Of a stretch of DNA of 64,000 nucleotides, positions 12,163 through 21,900 are shown piece by piece. A model generated the notes under the pieces. That model ran no database searches, was not told the DNA's origin, and saw only the letters and a list, made by a program, of their open reading frames with translations. Both the position numbers and the translations under genes were made by a program. Within the stretch, counting starts at the first letter, position 1, and each line of letters starts with the position of its first letter. The DNA comes from Inonotus obliquus. Taxonomy: Eukaryota > Basidiomycota > Agaricomycetes > Hymenochaetales > Hymenochaetaceae. The stretch is from assembly GCA_032164295.1 (NCBI GenBank), contig JAJHTX010000002.1, positions 2,914,001 through 2,978,000 of the forward strand, read 5' to 3'.

Positions 12163-13188
12163 TGGGGAGTGGCAATCTCCAAGTGCCGCGCGAGCCCCCT
12201 TTTTTTCAAGCGGAGTTGTAACATCTACCATATATGGTAAGAAACAGCGATCCATATTTACCGCCTTTCGATACAATGTACCAATCCTTCATGAGACCAG
12301 ATAATTAGCATTTTATGAGAAATATACCAGAGAATTAAATAAAGACATTCACTTGATATGATACTAGACAAATTAAGACCAAAATGAGCATACATAGCAT
12401 GTTTTATTGTAGATTATTACCGGTCAACAGTACTCATGGTCTTGAACAAGGTCTTTGGTGATGTTGCTGGTTATTCATTTGTATACACAGTGACTTTCTA
12501 ATATGAATATATCAGAAGCATACTATCCGCTGTATTTTAAAGCTTGCTAAACTGATTCCTTGATGTAGATGGTGTCACTGTATGCATCTCTGAGAAAGAC
12601 TAAGATAAGCACTATGCAGTATCATTGATGGCATTTTTGGAGCTTGTACAGGTACCATGGTATATTTACTTGATTTATCAAATGAATTTTGTGCTTACAG
12701 ACATTTTGCAATATTTTCTTGCATTATTGCTCTTTTGCTGGTTCGTGCACCCATACAAATGCAATGTCACGTGACAGAGTTTTCCTTTATTTGGTGAGAT
12801 TCAATGCACTCTTCGAACACTCAGAACTCAGTGAATTTCTCAACGATTTCCATGTAAATGTACGAATCACATTGTTTCATGACTATCTTCATTTTGTTGA
12901 GAAAAAATTTTCAAGAAATTATCTAGTTCCTTAGATATGACCTAAAACTATACAATATCTCGGCGTATTTTAGTAAAAGTCGATTTCTTTTATGAAGATA
13001 TTGGTCTAAAGACATCAAAGACATGATATACACACTTAATACTAGTGATCTTTGTGATGTGGGAGGGTTACATGGAGTCGAATGTGTCTCTCAAAAACCG
13101 GTCATCGCTTATGCTTAAGCGAGCTCCGGCACGACGCGGCAACGACCGTGAGAACGGTCATTTTTTTGATAGGGATTGCCACTCCCCA
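12163..13188. mobile_element. Non-autonomous TIR element (1,026 bp), relative of the 4.1-kb element
   Basis: The ends read TGGGGAGTGGCAATC and its exact inverse (15-bp inverted repeats at 12163-12177 and 13174-13188). They are flanked by the 7-bp direct repeat ATTACAG at 12156-12162 and 13189-13195, a target duplication. The interior has no convincing coding sequence. Both subterminal regions resemble those of the larger element at 13266-17349: the left end shares the CGGAGTT stretch, and the right end shares a GAGATATGAC-like and GCCGGCACGAC-type block. I read it as an internally deleted or diverged cousin mobilised in trans. Confidence 0.8.
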
Positions 13189-13195
13189 ATTACAG
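13189..13195. repeat. Target-site duplication ATTACAG, right copy
   Basis: Direct copy of 12156-12162, immediately outside the right inverted end of the 1.03-kb element. Confidence 0.7.
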
Positions 13196-13265
13196 CAGGC
13201 ATTCACAAAACGTCTCGTGATCAGCATCACGAGGAGTTACATTTTGATCAGATATTAAATAATAT

Positions 13266-13299
13266 TGGGGACTGGCAATTCCCTATCGACGCGCGTCGA
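13266..13299 (+). repeat. Left terminal inverted repeat of the 4.08-kb element
   Basis: 34-bp end that pairs with 17316-17349 with two mismatches. Confidence 0.8.
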
Positions 13300-13509
13300 C
13301 AAAAATTTCAAACGGAGTTTAAATTTTGGTTATGTAAAGACGTCGTGTCGATCATTGTTCAATAGTCGCTTCCATCATGTGTTCACACTCCCGGAAACAA
13401 ATACCAAGCTGATTTAACATGAAATCGCGAATAATTCAATTTGAATAAGTAGATTCTATACTACTCTGAAGTTCTAATTAATCTGAATTAAAATATGGGA
13501 TAGATTATG

Positions 13510-13559
13510 TCTGCATATAGCAGTGGTGACTAGTCCGTGTCACCACTGCTATATGCAGA
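13510..13559. repeat. Perfect 21-bp inverted repeat bracketing the transposase-like stop codon
   Basis: The arms 13510-13530 and 13539-13559 are exact reverse complements, separated by 8 bp. The last codons of the transposase-like gene form one arm and the TAG (13530-13532, minus strand) falls at the edge of the loop. In RNA this would be a very stable hairpin at the end of the coding sequence. A perfect short inverted duplication like this can also arise by replication template switching. Confidence 0.85.
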
Positions 13560-16500
13560 GTACCGGTCTAATGCTCTAAGTAACTCGGTGAGTCTTGTGT
13601 CACAGGTAGTGCCAATCTGTTTTTTTGGAGGTACGTTGAGTCTATTTTTGCCCAATTCCCTCAGCTTATCTAACTGATCCTTCATCTCGGTCGATTTTAG
13701 CTTATTAACCACAGTTAAGTCAGTGTGGATTACCGTGTCCCGTAGTCGTTGTTCGCGGACGAGCTTCTGTTGGGCCGAACGGTGAGCCTTCTCCATCTTC
13801 TCATTAGATTCTTTCTCACGCTGATCGTTAACTTCTCTCCGGCACCTCTTATCAAGTCTCATCTCGTCTTCTTTGCGGGCACGTTTCCGCAGGAAGACTT
13901 GGTGTTCCTCAGAGGTAAGTACCTTCTCGACAAATTCGTCCGTCCCGTTCCTCCTATATCTGAATACCGAATTGAATAACTTTATAGATCCATTGGGATT
14001 CCTTCGCGCATACACCCTATATGCGCCAAGGGCTCCCTCATTCGCATCGTTAGTCACAGGCATCCATGCCAGCTGACACTCCTCCTTAGTAAGTCCGGCA
14101 ATTTTTCCATCTTCGCTGAACTCTGACGAGAACCTCTCCCACGTCGCCAAAGCCCCTATAAGAAATGCCCTGAACAGCTCCCTTAATTTTGGGAGCTGTT
14201 CTTGGGCAATGAGATTTTTAATCGCGCAGATTGTATCAGCTCGGTTCCATGTCTCATTTCCGTCCAGTGTCACTTCGAGCGAGCTGGAATCGGCAGAGAG
14301 GATGGTCTCAGGTGAGTTGATGAGCTTTTTGACGTGAGTTCGTACTTTCTCTAATAGGGGTCCTTGGTCGAGCACGTTTAGTTCAAGCCCGGGGCTGCGG
14401 ATGGCGGAAATGAAGGGTATGGACACCGCCTCGCGATACAGGGCCATACAGGCCAATTCGGTGAGTGTAGGTGGATCGTTCAGGCCTTCACTAACGTTCT
14501 CTTCCAGATGGTTGAGTCCCGGCCTCTCCTTGGAGTAACGAATATGATGCATATAGTCTCTGTAGAAGTCGAGTCGAGCAAGAACTTCTGCCGCAGCATC
14601 AAGATGTGACGAATACCGTGTATTTGATGTGTCTGGAAACGTGATAGGGGCCCCGAGCATCCGTTCTGCATGGTCCCTGAACGTATGGTGCTGACCTGCA
14701 TATTTAAACATGCGAGACTCGAGTAAGTACCTATAGATCCTAGCTGAGTATAGTCTCACCTTTCTTATCATCCTTGTGGTTAAGCAGGGCCCCTATGAGA
14801 CTTGTGAGTTTCACACCACCTGCTTTTGAGACCTCGCACGCTCGTCTCTCTGCTGCGGACTCCTCTCTATGTCAATGGTTATCGTCATTGTCGGGGTCCT
14901 CAATTTCTGCAAGTTTGAGGACTGCGGCATTGTCCTTGTTTGCCAGAAGTTGAGGTGAGATTCCTAATTTTATCCATTCTCTGCACATCACTGAATCTCC
15001 CCCTTTTATAGCATTCAAGTCTTTGTGCATCCCACATCCACTCCAGACAAATAACAAGAACCGGCGCTGTTCCAGTTCTGTTAACTTAGCGAATGCCTGG
15101 TCTGCGAGCGAGCATGCCAGCCGGTTCATGGTGCATAATTCCCTCAACTTCTGATCTTCTTCACTTAGAGATGCCCAGACTGACTCTCCACCTACATCCA
15201 GAATCATCCGACTTCGTTCTTTACGAACCAAATTCGATCTATCCTTGTCCGACAAGCTAAACAAGTGCTGCACTCCTAACCCCCTCAAGGACGTCTCGAA
15301 CTTCCAGGAAGCAAGCAGCTGGTGCTTTGCTTTCTGGTCCTCTGCGTGATCTCCATGTGAGCCGTGAAATTTGAGGGCCAGGGATGTAATGGTTGGGATA
15401 TCCATCTTGTCCTGGAGTTCTGCTCCCAAGGGGCTTTCTTGATGCAAGTCAACCAGGTCCTGCATCAGCTGAGTAACCCCTTTCACTTGTGTCTCAGCAC
15501 GATGGTTTGCTGACAAATGGACTTTACCGAAGCGCACGGCTCAAGCAGGTTTCAAATCATTGGAGGCATCGGAAAGACTTGGGAAAAGCTTGTCTTTGCT
15601 GTGCTCACTGGGTAACTGCACATTGAAGTGCACGGACTCGAAGTTCTGGTTTTTGTTTGTTGTGCCGTCACCACCTATCGTAAATCCTAGAGGAATAGGT
15701 AAGCCATTGCAGTCCATTCATAAGTATATTGATCACTTACCGATTGTTCGAGCCAGATCATGTATAAGTTGTAGCCTGGAGGCTACATCCCCCTCACCTA
15801 CTATACGTCGCACGGTCCTTGTACTCAGTACGCGTATTTTACATGATTCCTTTAGCTTGATATCTAATGTCTTGAATAGATATTTGAGGAATTCAAGAAA
15901 AATATCGCGGCATTTTGACACGGGGCAGCCAAGAATGACGAGACAACGTATCAAAGAACGAATGGGGGCTTTGACAACCCCTTTCTGAGTGAGTCGAATA
16001 GAATCCATTGCTTTCTTTTGTTTCGAATCAAGGTCTTGTATTTTTTGATGCGCTCGTGACAGGCCTTTTTGAAGATGATCGTATGCTCAATGCCGGCTGG
16101 TACGTAATACTTCGATTTTGCTTTTGTATTGTTGGTGATTTTTATGAAGTGCACTCGTCAGTTGGCGGACATTAGTTTCAAGCTTCTGCCTTTCGGATTC
16201 GCGCAACGAACGCTCAGCGGACATCCAGCTGAGCATTCGTTGCAAATCATTAAGAGCGGCTTGACAGACCTGCAACTGTAGCAGTTGCAACTCGGCCTTT
16301 GCTGATACCTCGTTGAGTGCCTTTTTCTTGCGTACTATTTCAACCTGAAACTGATCATTCGAGTCTTGCAGCTTACTGATTGACTTGCGCGAGTCAAGAA
16401 GTGCCTGGGTCGAAGTCGCCAGTTGGTTACACTTTATTTCTAGCTCCTTAGATATGCACACAATGAAGGATTGTGCCTCTTCTAAGTGCGTGTGTAACGA

Positions 16501-16764
16501 TTTGTTCTCTGACTCGAGGGACTGAATAGAAGTTCGTAGGGCTTCGTTTGTGATTTCGTGCTGAGCTGTTTCGTGCCGTATCTCGGTGAGTTGTTTCTCG
16601 GTGTGCTCCATGATGTTCGAAATTTTCAAGAAGTGTCTTTTGGAGACACTTCTTCTGTTTTGTAGCAGTTCTTTGCTTTTCGCAGCCCTCAGTCGCCCAA
16701 GACGCTCGTTTCGAACCAATTTGACAGCATGCTTTTGTTTTACTGATCGCTTTGTGTCTCCCAT
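13530..16764 (-). pseudogene. Transposase-like protein gene interrupted by three in-frame TGA codons
   Basis: From the ATG at 16764 the frame gives a basic N-terminus and about 180 residues of coiled coil (HTEKQLTEIRHETAQHE and onward). Next are a helical segment (KAPIRSLIRCLVILGC) and, after a 54-bp intron (15687-15740), the block IGGDGTTNKNQNFESVHF. Further on come FVWSGCGMHKDLNAIKGG and, after a second intron (14696-14759), TFPDTSNTRYSSHLDAA, TNDANEGALGAYRV and a Lys/Arg/Glu-rich C-terminus. The acidic residues in GGDGTT, HKD and ANEG are candidates for a DDE-type catalytic triad. TGA codons at 16087-16089, 15541-15543 and 14872-14874 are the only breaks, and the frame resumes perfectly after each. 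About 1,030 codons in all. CGA-to-TGA decay is the simplest reading. The exact superfamily is unknown to me. Confidence 0.7.
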
Positions 16765-17315
16765 CTACCAAGAATCAATATATTACTTATCAGATACACC
16801 TGTATGTACTTCAAAAACACTGAAATACCTTTTTTGTGATATATTTTCTCCGTTTGGGTGATGCAGAAAGTATCTCAGCAATTTTTCAGGAAAGTCAACC
16901 ATCGCTTCTATCAATCACGTGTTCACTTTTTTCCTCTTTCTGTGAAGAAGTTCTTCAGAAGCCCTGGTAAATCAAAGTCCTTTGTACATAGCAGCAAAAC
17001 AATGCACAGCTCAGGTCAATATCTGGGTACCCTTTTTTCACACTGATCTTTCATTTGTTCAAAAAAAATTTTGAAGAAATGCTTTAATTCATGAGATATG
17101 ACATGAAAACCCCCCATAAATCACTAAATTTTTGAACAAATTTTAACTTTTTCTAATATTCATACTATCTAGACTTATATGAATGCATCATACAACTTTC
17201 TACTGCCCTCTTTGAGTTGTGGAAGACGGTACATGAATTTTCAAGCACATTCGAAAGTCCAGGGATCGTCGATGCATAAGCGAGCGCCGGCACGACACGG
17301 CATGGGTCGTGGGAA

Positions 17316-17349
17316 TCGACGCGCGTCGATAGGGGATTGCCAATCCCCA
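17316..17349 (-). repeat. Right terminal inverted repeat of the 4.08-kb element
   Basis: Inverse of 13266-13299 with two mismatches; it ends 4 bp before the first base of the Tc1-type element. Confidence 0.8.
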
Positions 17350-17353
17350 GATA

Positions 17354-17430
17354 CAGGTGGTTCCCCTAAGTGTTCGTCACCCCCGTTTTTGGAAGGTGAT
17401 CTGCACGTCGATCAAAACCTTCGTCTCGCG
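17354..17430 (+). repeat. Left inverted repeat of the Tc1-type element
   Basis: 77 bp, pairing with 18640-18716 with one mismatch. Confidence 0.9.
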
Positions 17431-17557
17431 TCATTTCATGCTCACTCACTGTGAAAACTTGCCACAAAAATTATTAAACGTTACTGTAAGCTATGAATAT
17501 TTACATATGTCTAATGTATGAATATATACAGAAAAAATTATGCAGAAAAAAATGCCA

Positions 17558-18631
17558 TTAATAACCTGTATTTCCACCCTCTGCAAAAAGGACAGTCTGG
17601 ACCCGGTGGGGCATGGATTCCACTTGTCTGTTGATTTGCTCGATAGTGAGCTTGTCCCAGGCCTCCTGGGCAGATCTTCTGAGGTGCTCCTTCGTCTCTA
17701 TCACAGAGTGTTGTGCGCGAATAATATTTTTCCAATCAAACCAGACTGGTTCAATAGGACTAAGATCGGGTGATGTTGGTGGATGAGGAAATTGTGGAAT
17801 GTTGTTTGCTCGAAGACAGGCAGTTGTGGCCTTGGCAGTATGGCAGCGGGCATTGTCTTGTTGGAAGAGAAGCTCTGGTCGCTCAGCTTGAAGCTGGTCG
17901 AATGCTGGAATCAAGACAGGAAGCAGGACTTGCTGCTGGTACCGTTCGGCAGTCATTCCCCCTCCTCGTCCTCCTGGATAGTCAAGAATGACAAGCGGAC
18001 CCTTGTAATTGTAAGCTATGCATGCCCACACCATAACCCTGACTGGTGACTGAGTTGGCTTTTCGATTACACAGGACTTTTCGTATTCTTCATTTGGTTT
18101 TCGAGTGACATACACATTTCCAACATTTCCATCAATGCAAACGTAGGATTCGTCGGACCACATGATGTTCTTCCACTGCTCGATTGTCCAGAGGTGATGG
18201 TTGTCTGCCCAGATATGCCTTCGAGCTATCTGTAATGCGCTTCGACGAATTACTCTTCTGACTTTTCGACGATGCAATCCCTCCTTTGCCAACTCCTTCC
18301 TAACCAGGTTACGGCCAATTCCAAACTTCTTTCCCAGCTGCTTGAGGGGCATAAAGCGAAAGGTAGTCGCATAATGAACTAGCAACTCATGCATGAGGGC
18401 ATCAAATCGTCTCGGGCGGCCAGTTCGAGGTAAGTTTGATGTTGAGCCGAGTGTAAGCCATTTTTTCCAAATCGACTGCGCAGTTGTTCTTGGGACGTTT
18501 TCAAGCTTAGCAGCATGAGAGATAGAGGCACCAGCACGAATGGCACCAATTATTCGATTTTTTCTAGGTGAATTAAGCTGGCAGCGAGCCATATATAAGT
18601 GGAGGGGCAATATAGTATCTATAGAGTACAT
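17558..18631 (-). CDS. Tc1-type DD34E transposase, full length
   Basis: Intronless frame of 357 codons; the Met at residue 14 (MARCQLNSPRKN) is the likelier start. It has an N-terminal paired-type helix-turn-helix (SISHAAKLENVPRTTAQSIW), a GRPR hook (TGRPRRF, residues 70-76), and a second helical domain with KKFGIGRNLVRKELAKEG. The catalytic triad is Asp160 (MWSDES), Asp259 (FQQDNARCHTA) and Glu294 (SPDLSPIEPVW). Thirty-four residues separate Asp259 and Glu294, the Tc1 spacing. All key residues are present and nothing is truncated, so the enzyme could be active. It cuts and pastes its own element at TA sites. Confidence 0.93.
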   Translation of the reverse strand: MYSIDTILPLHLYMARCQLNSPRKNRIIGAIRAGASISHAAKLENVPRTTAQSIWKKWLTLGSTSNLPRTGRPRRFDALMHELLVHYATTFRFMPLKQLGKKFGIGRNLVRKELAKEGLHRRKVRRVIRRSALQIARRHIWADNHHLWTIEQWKNIMWSDESYVCIDGNVGNVYVTRKPNEEYEKSCVIEKPTQSPVRVMVWACIAYNYKGPLVILDYPGGRGGGMTAERYQQQVLLPVLIPAFDQLQAERPELLFQQDNARCHTAKATTACLRANNIPQFPHPPTSPDLSPIEPVWFDWKNIIRAQHSVIETKEHLRRSAQEAWDKLTIEQINRQVESMPHRVQTVLFAEGGNTGY

Positions 18632-18639
18632 GAGGAATG

Positions 18640-18716
18640 CGCGAGACGAAGGTTTTGATCGACGCGCAGATCACCTTCCAAAAACGGGGGTGACGAACAC
18701 TTAGGGGAACCACCTG
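18640..18716 (-). repeat. Right inverted repeat of the Tc1-type element
   Basis: 77 bp, pairing with 17354-17430 with one mismatch. Confidence 0.9.
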
Positions 18717-18940
18717 TATTATTACACATAAGTATTACATAGAATGACATTTCCAGGTCTGATAAAAATACATTATTCGGTGACGCTTGTATAATACGGG
18801 TAAATCGTGCATTCTGTAGGCGGAGTCGTGATTGAACCAATAACAATATATGCAAGCACTGTTCTTAGGCATGTACTTGGACTATGTGCGGAGTCCTGGT
18901 TACAGGAGGAGGGACGAACTGCTATAAACAGCATGTGAAG

Positions 18941-21900
18941 TTAGCACTGTACATCGCTCTGAGAAACAAGTGACATTACCCGAGTCTTGAAACCTCCCGC
19001 GCTGGGGAGGCGCGTGGACCCATTCGTGAGCCAAGCGTCAATTTCAGCCGCCGCAGCGCGTCCCTCGCTAATGGAGCTATTAGAAAAGGTCAAGAGGAAT
19101 GGTAGAAGAGACGTACTTTATTCCCCAGACAACTAGTGACTGGCCCCGGCGACAATCACCTGCAGCGAAAACACCTTCGACGTTCGTAGAGTATTTCTTC
19201 AGGGAATTGAATAAGAGAATAAGCGATGTCTTTCTCTGAAACACACGAGCGATGCTCACCTTTTGTGGTGTTTCAATGTTCGAGCGACCATCTTGCTTGA
19301 CACCAAGTGACTGTAGGACGTCATTCTCTGGACCGAGGAAGCCGAGAGCAAGGAGGACCAATTGTGCCGGATAGAATTTCTCTGAACCCGGCACCTCCTC
19401 CATCTTCCATCTCCCTCCACTTTCCTTAGTCCATTCAACACGTACTGAAAGTATATCAGCGTCATTAAAAATCGTTCGTCATGGCGTTCAATATACCTGT
19501 GTTGAGCCCCTGTAGTTTCCCGTCTGAGTCGACGATGAATTCCTTCGTGGAGATGCTATATTCACGCGGATCTAAGAATGGTATCAGTACTGGGAAGAGA
19601 GGGCTATGAGACAACGTCACCATTCCCGAAATGTGCCGCGACCTCCGTGTGCCCATAGTCAGTACGGAAAATGCTACGCACAGCCGGTATCAGTGTGGAA
19701 CGACATAATTAATATCAGATTGCTGCAAAGCTCACCGAGGCCATTGTGGCCAGGGATTGTCGCGTGCTCGAGCGTACGGCGGCTTCGGAAGGAGCTCAAA
19801 GTTCGTAACCGACTTCGCACCATGACGCATTGACGTGCCAATGCAATCATTCCCTGTATCACCTCCACCAATCACTATCACATCTTTTCCTTTTGCGCTG
19901 ACGTAATTGCCATTCTCTAGGTTGGAATCGAGCAACGACGCCGTGTTAAGCTGGAAATGCTATCAACACCTTGACACGCCAAAACGGTAGCGTAACTCAC
20001 TTGAAGAAATTCCATGGCGAAATGGATGCCATCGGTCTGACGGTTCGGAAGCTTGAGATCCCTAGGCCATGTGGATCCCGTGGCCAAAACGACGGCATCA
20101 AATTCAGCCTTGATATGGGCGGCATCTATATTAACGCCCACATTCGCATTCGGAACGAAGGTCTTTGATAACAGTTAATGAAAATGAATGCTTTATGTCT
20201 CATAGTAATGCAAACTTACCACACCCTCGGCTGCCATGAGGTCAATTCGTCGCTGTACAACGGACTTGTCCAGTTTCATACTACACACCCGCGGAGTTAG
20301 AAGACAGGAAAGCACCAATGCACGACGCACTCACTTTGGAATTCCGTACATAAGAAGTCCTCCCATGCGATCGTTACGGTCAAACACCGTCACGAGATGT
20401 CCAGCCTTGTTGAGCTGGTCGGCGCAAGCCAAACCGGCGGGTCCAGATCCAATGACGGCTACCTTCTTACCCGTTCTATGGGACGGTACTTGAGGTGCCA
20501 TCCAACCCATCTCGAAACCCTGTAAGATACGTGGCGTTAGCTACTTCCACCGAGATTCTCGGATATTGCCCACCTTGTCAATGATGGCACATTCCACGCT
20601 CTTAATTCCAACTGGCTGCTCATTAATACCCAATACACAGGCACCCTCGCACGGTGCGGGACAGACACGGCCCGTGAATTCTGGGAAATTGTTCGTCAAA
20701 AGAAGACGATTGAGGGCATCTTGCCACTGGCCCTTGAAAACGAGGTCGTTCCATTTTGGAATAACGTTGGAAATGGGACAGCCTGTGTCAGACTGGCAGA
20801 AAGGCACCCCACAATCCATACATCTGGCCGTCTGATACTTCAACTCGCTTTGAGTAAGCCGAGTAGAGAGCTCCTTCCAGTCCTTGACACGCTTTCGAGG
20901 CGGACGATATGCTTCTCCAAGTCGTTTGTATTTCATAAACCCTTTCACCTTGTCGAGTTTCTGTATACGCTGCTTGCTCGCATTCTCATCCAACATGGAA
21001 TCCTCTAGGTCAACCATAGACGCCTCCGTTCTCTCTTTCTCTTTGGAATGAGAGCGTGATAAGGCAAGCGCAGATGACAAGGATTCCTTTGGCTGAAGTA
21101 TGCTTTCCATATTCTCATGAGCAAGATCGACCTGACTAGCAGTCCGGGAAGGAACGAGCGGGATTGCACTAAGGCGCATTTTCTCCTCCCTAGCCCTTGT
21201 CGCCTGCTCCTCCAAGACGCGCTTGTAGTCAAAAGGCATGACACGAACGAATAAGGGAAGGAGGTGGTGAAAGTCATGAAGGACGCGATTGGCGACTTCC
21301 GAACCAGTATAATGACGATGGTCCTCGATGAGACTACGGAGGAGAGCGATTTCGCGGGGATCGGTGACCTTGTCAAGCTCTACCATCTCCATGTTGACCT
21401 TTGAAGCGAAGGTGTGCGCAAGGTCTAGGACATAGGCTATTCCTCCGCTCATGCCAGCAGCAAAGTTACGACCAGTTGTCCCAAGGACTACAATACGGCC
21501 GCCTGTCATGTACTCGCAACAATGATCGCCCACTCCCTCGACCACAGCATTGGCACCCGAGTTACGAACCGCAAAACGTTCAGCGGCAACACCGCGAATA
21601 AATGCCTCCCCAGAAGTAGCACCATATAGACAGACATTGCCTACAATAATGTTCTCTTCTGCTTTGAAAGTTGCTGTTTTCGGAGGATAGACAATAAGGC
21701 GGCCGCCCGAGAGGCCCTTTCCAACGTAATCATTACAATCGCCCTCTAGTTCAATCGTGATACCAGGCGCTAGGAATGCTCCGCACGATTGACCAGCAGA
21801 ACCCTTCATGTAGATATGAATTGTGTCTTTAGGCAAACCTTCCTCTCCATATTGCTTTGAAACCTTGAATGATAGAGTCGTTCCCAGGGCGCGGTCGGTG

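Larger units (their letters stand above)
13266..17349. mobile_element. 4.08-kb TIR DNA transposon carrying a large transposase-like gene
   Basis: The left end (13266-13299) and right end (17316-17349) are inverted repeats of 34 bp with two mismatches. Both start TGGGGA and contain the palindrome CGACGCGCGTCG. The minus strand carries one long split gene (13530-16764). About 0.55 kb upstream of that gene is AT-rich and resembles the neighbouring 1.03-kb element. A clean target duplication is not adjacent to both ends, and the right flank is broken by a Tc1-type insertion. The superfamily is not certain. A large DDE-type enzyme with an Agaricomycete flavour, perhaps related to hAT or KDZ elements, is my best guess. 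Confidence 0.75.
17354..18716. mobile_element. Tc1/mariner-type transposon, apparently intact (1,363 bp)
   Basis: The ends begin CAGGTGGTTCCCC and form 77-bp inverted repeats (17354-17430 and 18640-18716) with one mismatch. TA dinucleotides flank both ends (17352-17353 and 18717-18718), as expected of Tc1/mariner insertion. The interior is filled by one intronless transposase gene on the minus strand. Near-identical ends and an uninterrupted frame indicate a recent insertion. It landed 2 bp outside the right end of the 4.08-kb element and about 225 bp from the glutamate synthase stop codon. Confidence 0.93.

Noticed and set aside
13530..16764. Selenoprotein-style UGA recoding to explain three in-frame TGA codons
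   Set aside because: No SECIS-like element was recognised, the residues around them do not resemble selenocysteine sites, and fungi of this group are not known to use selenocysteine. CGA-to-TGA decay is simpler, so recoding is kept only as a test in the findings.
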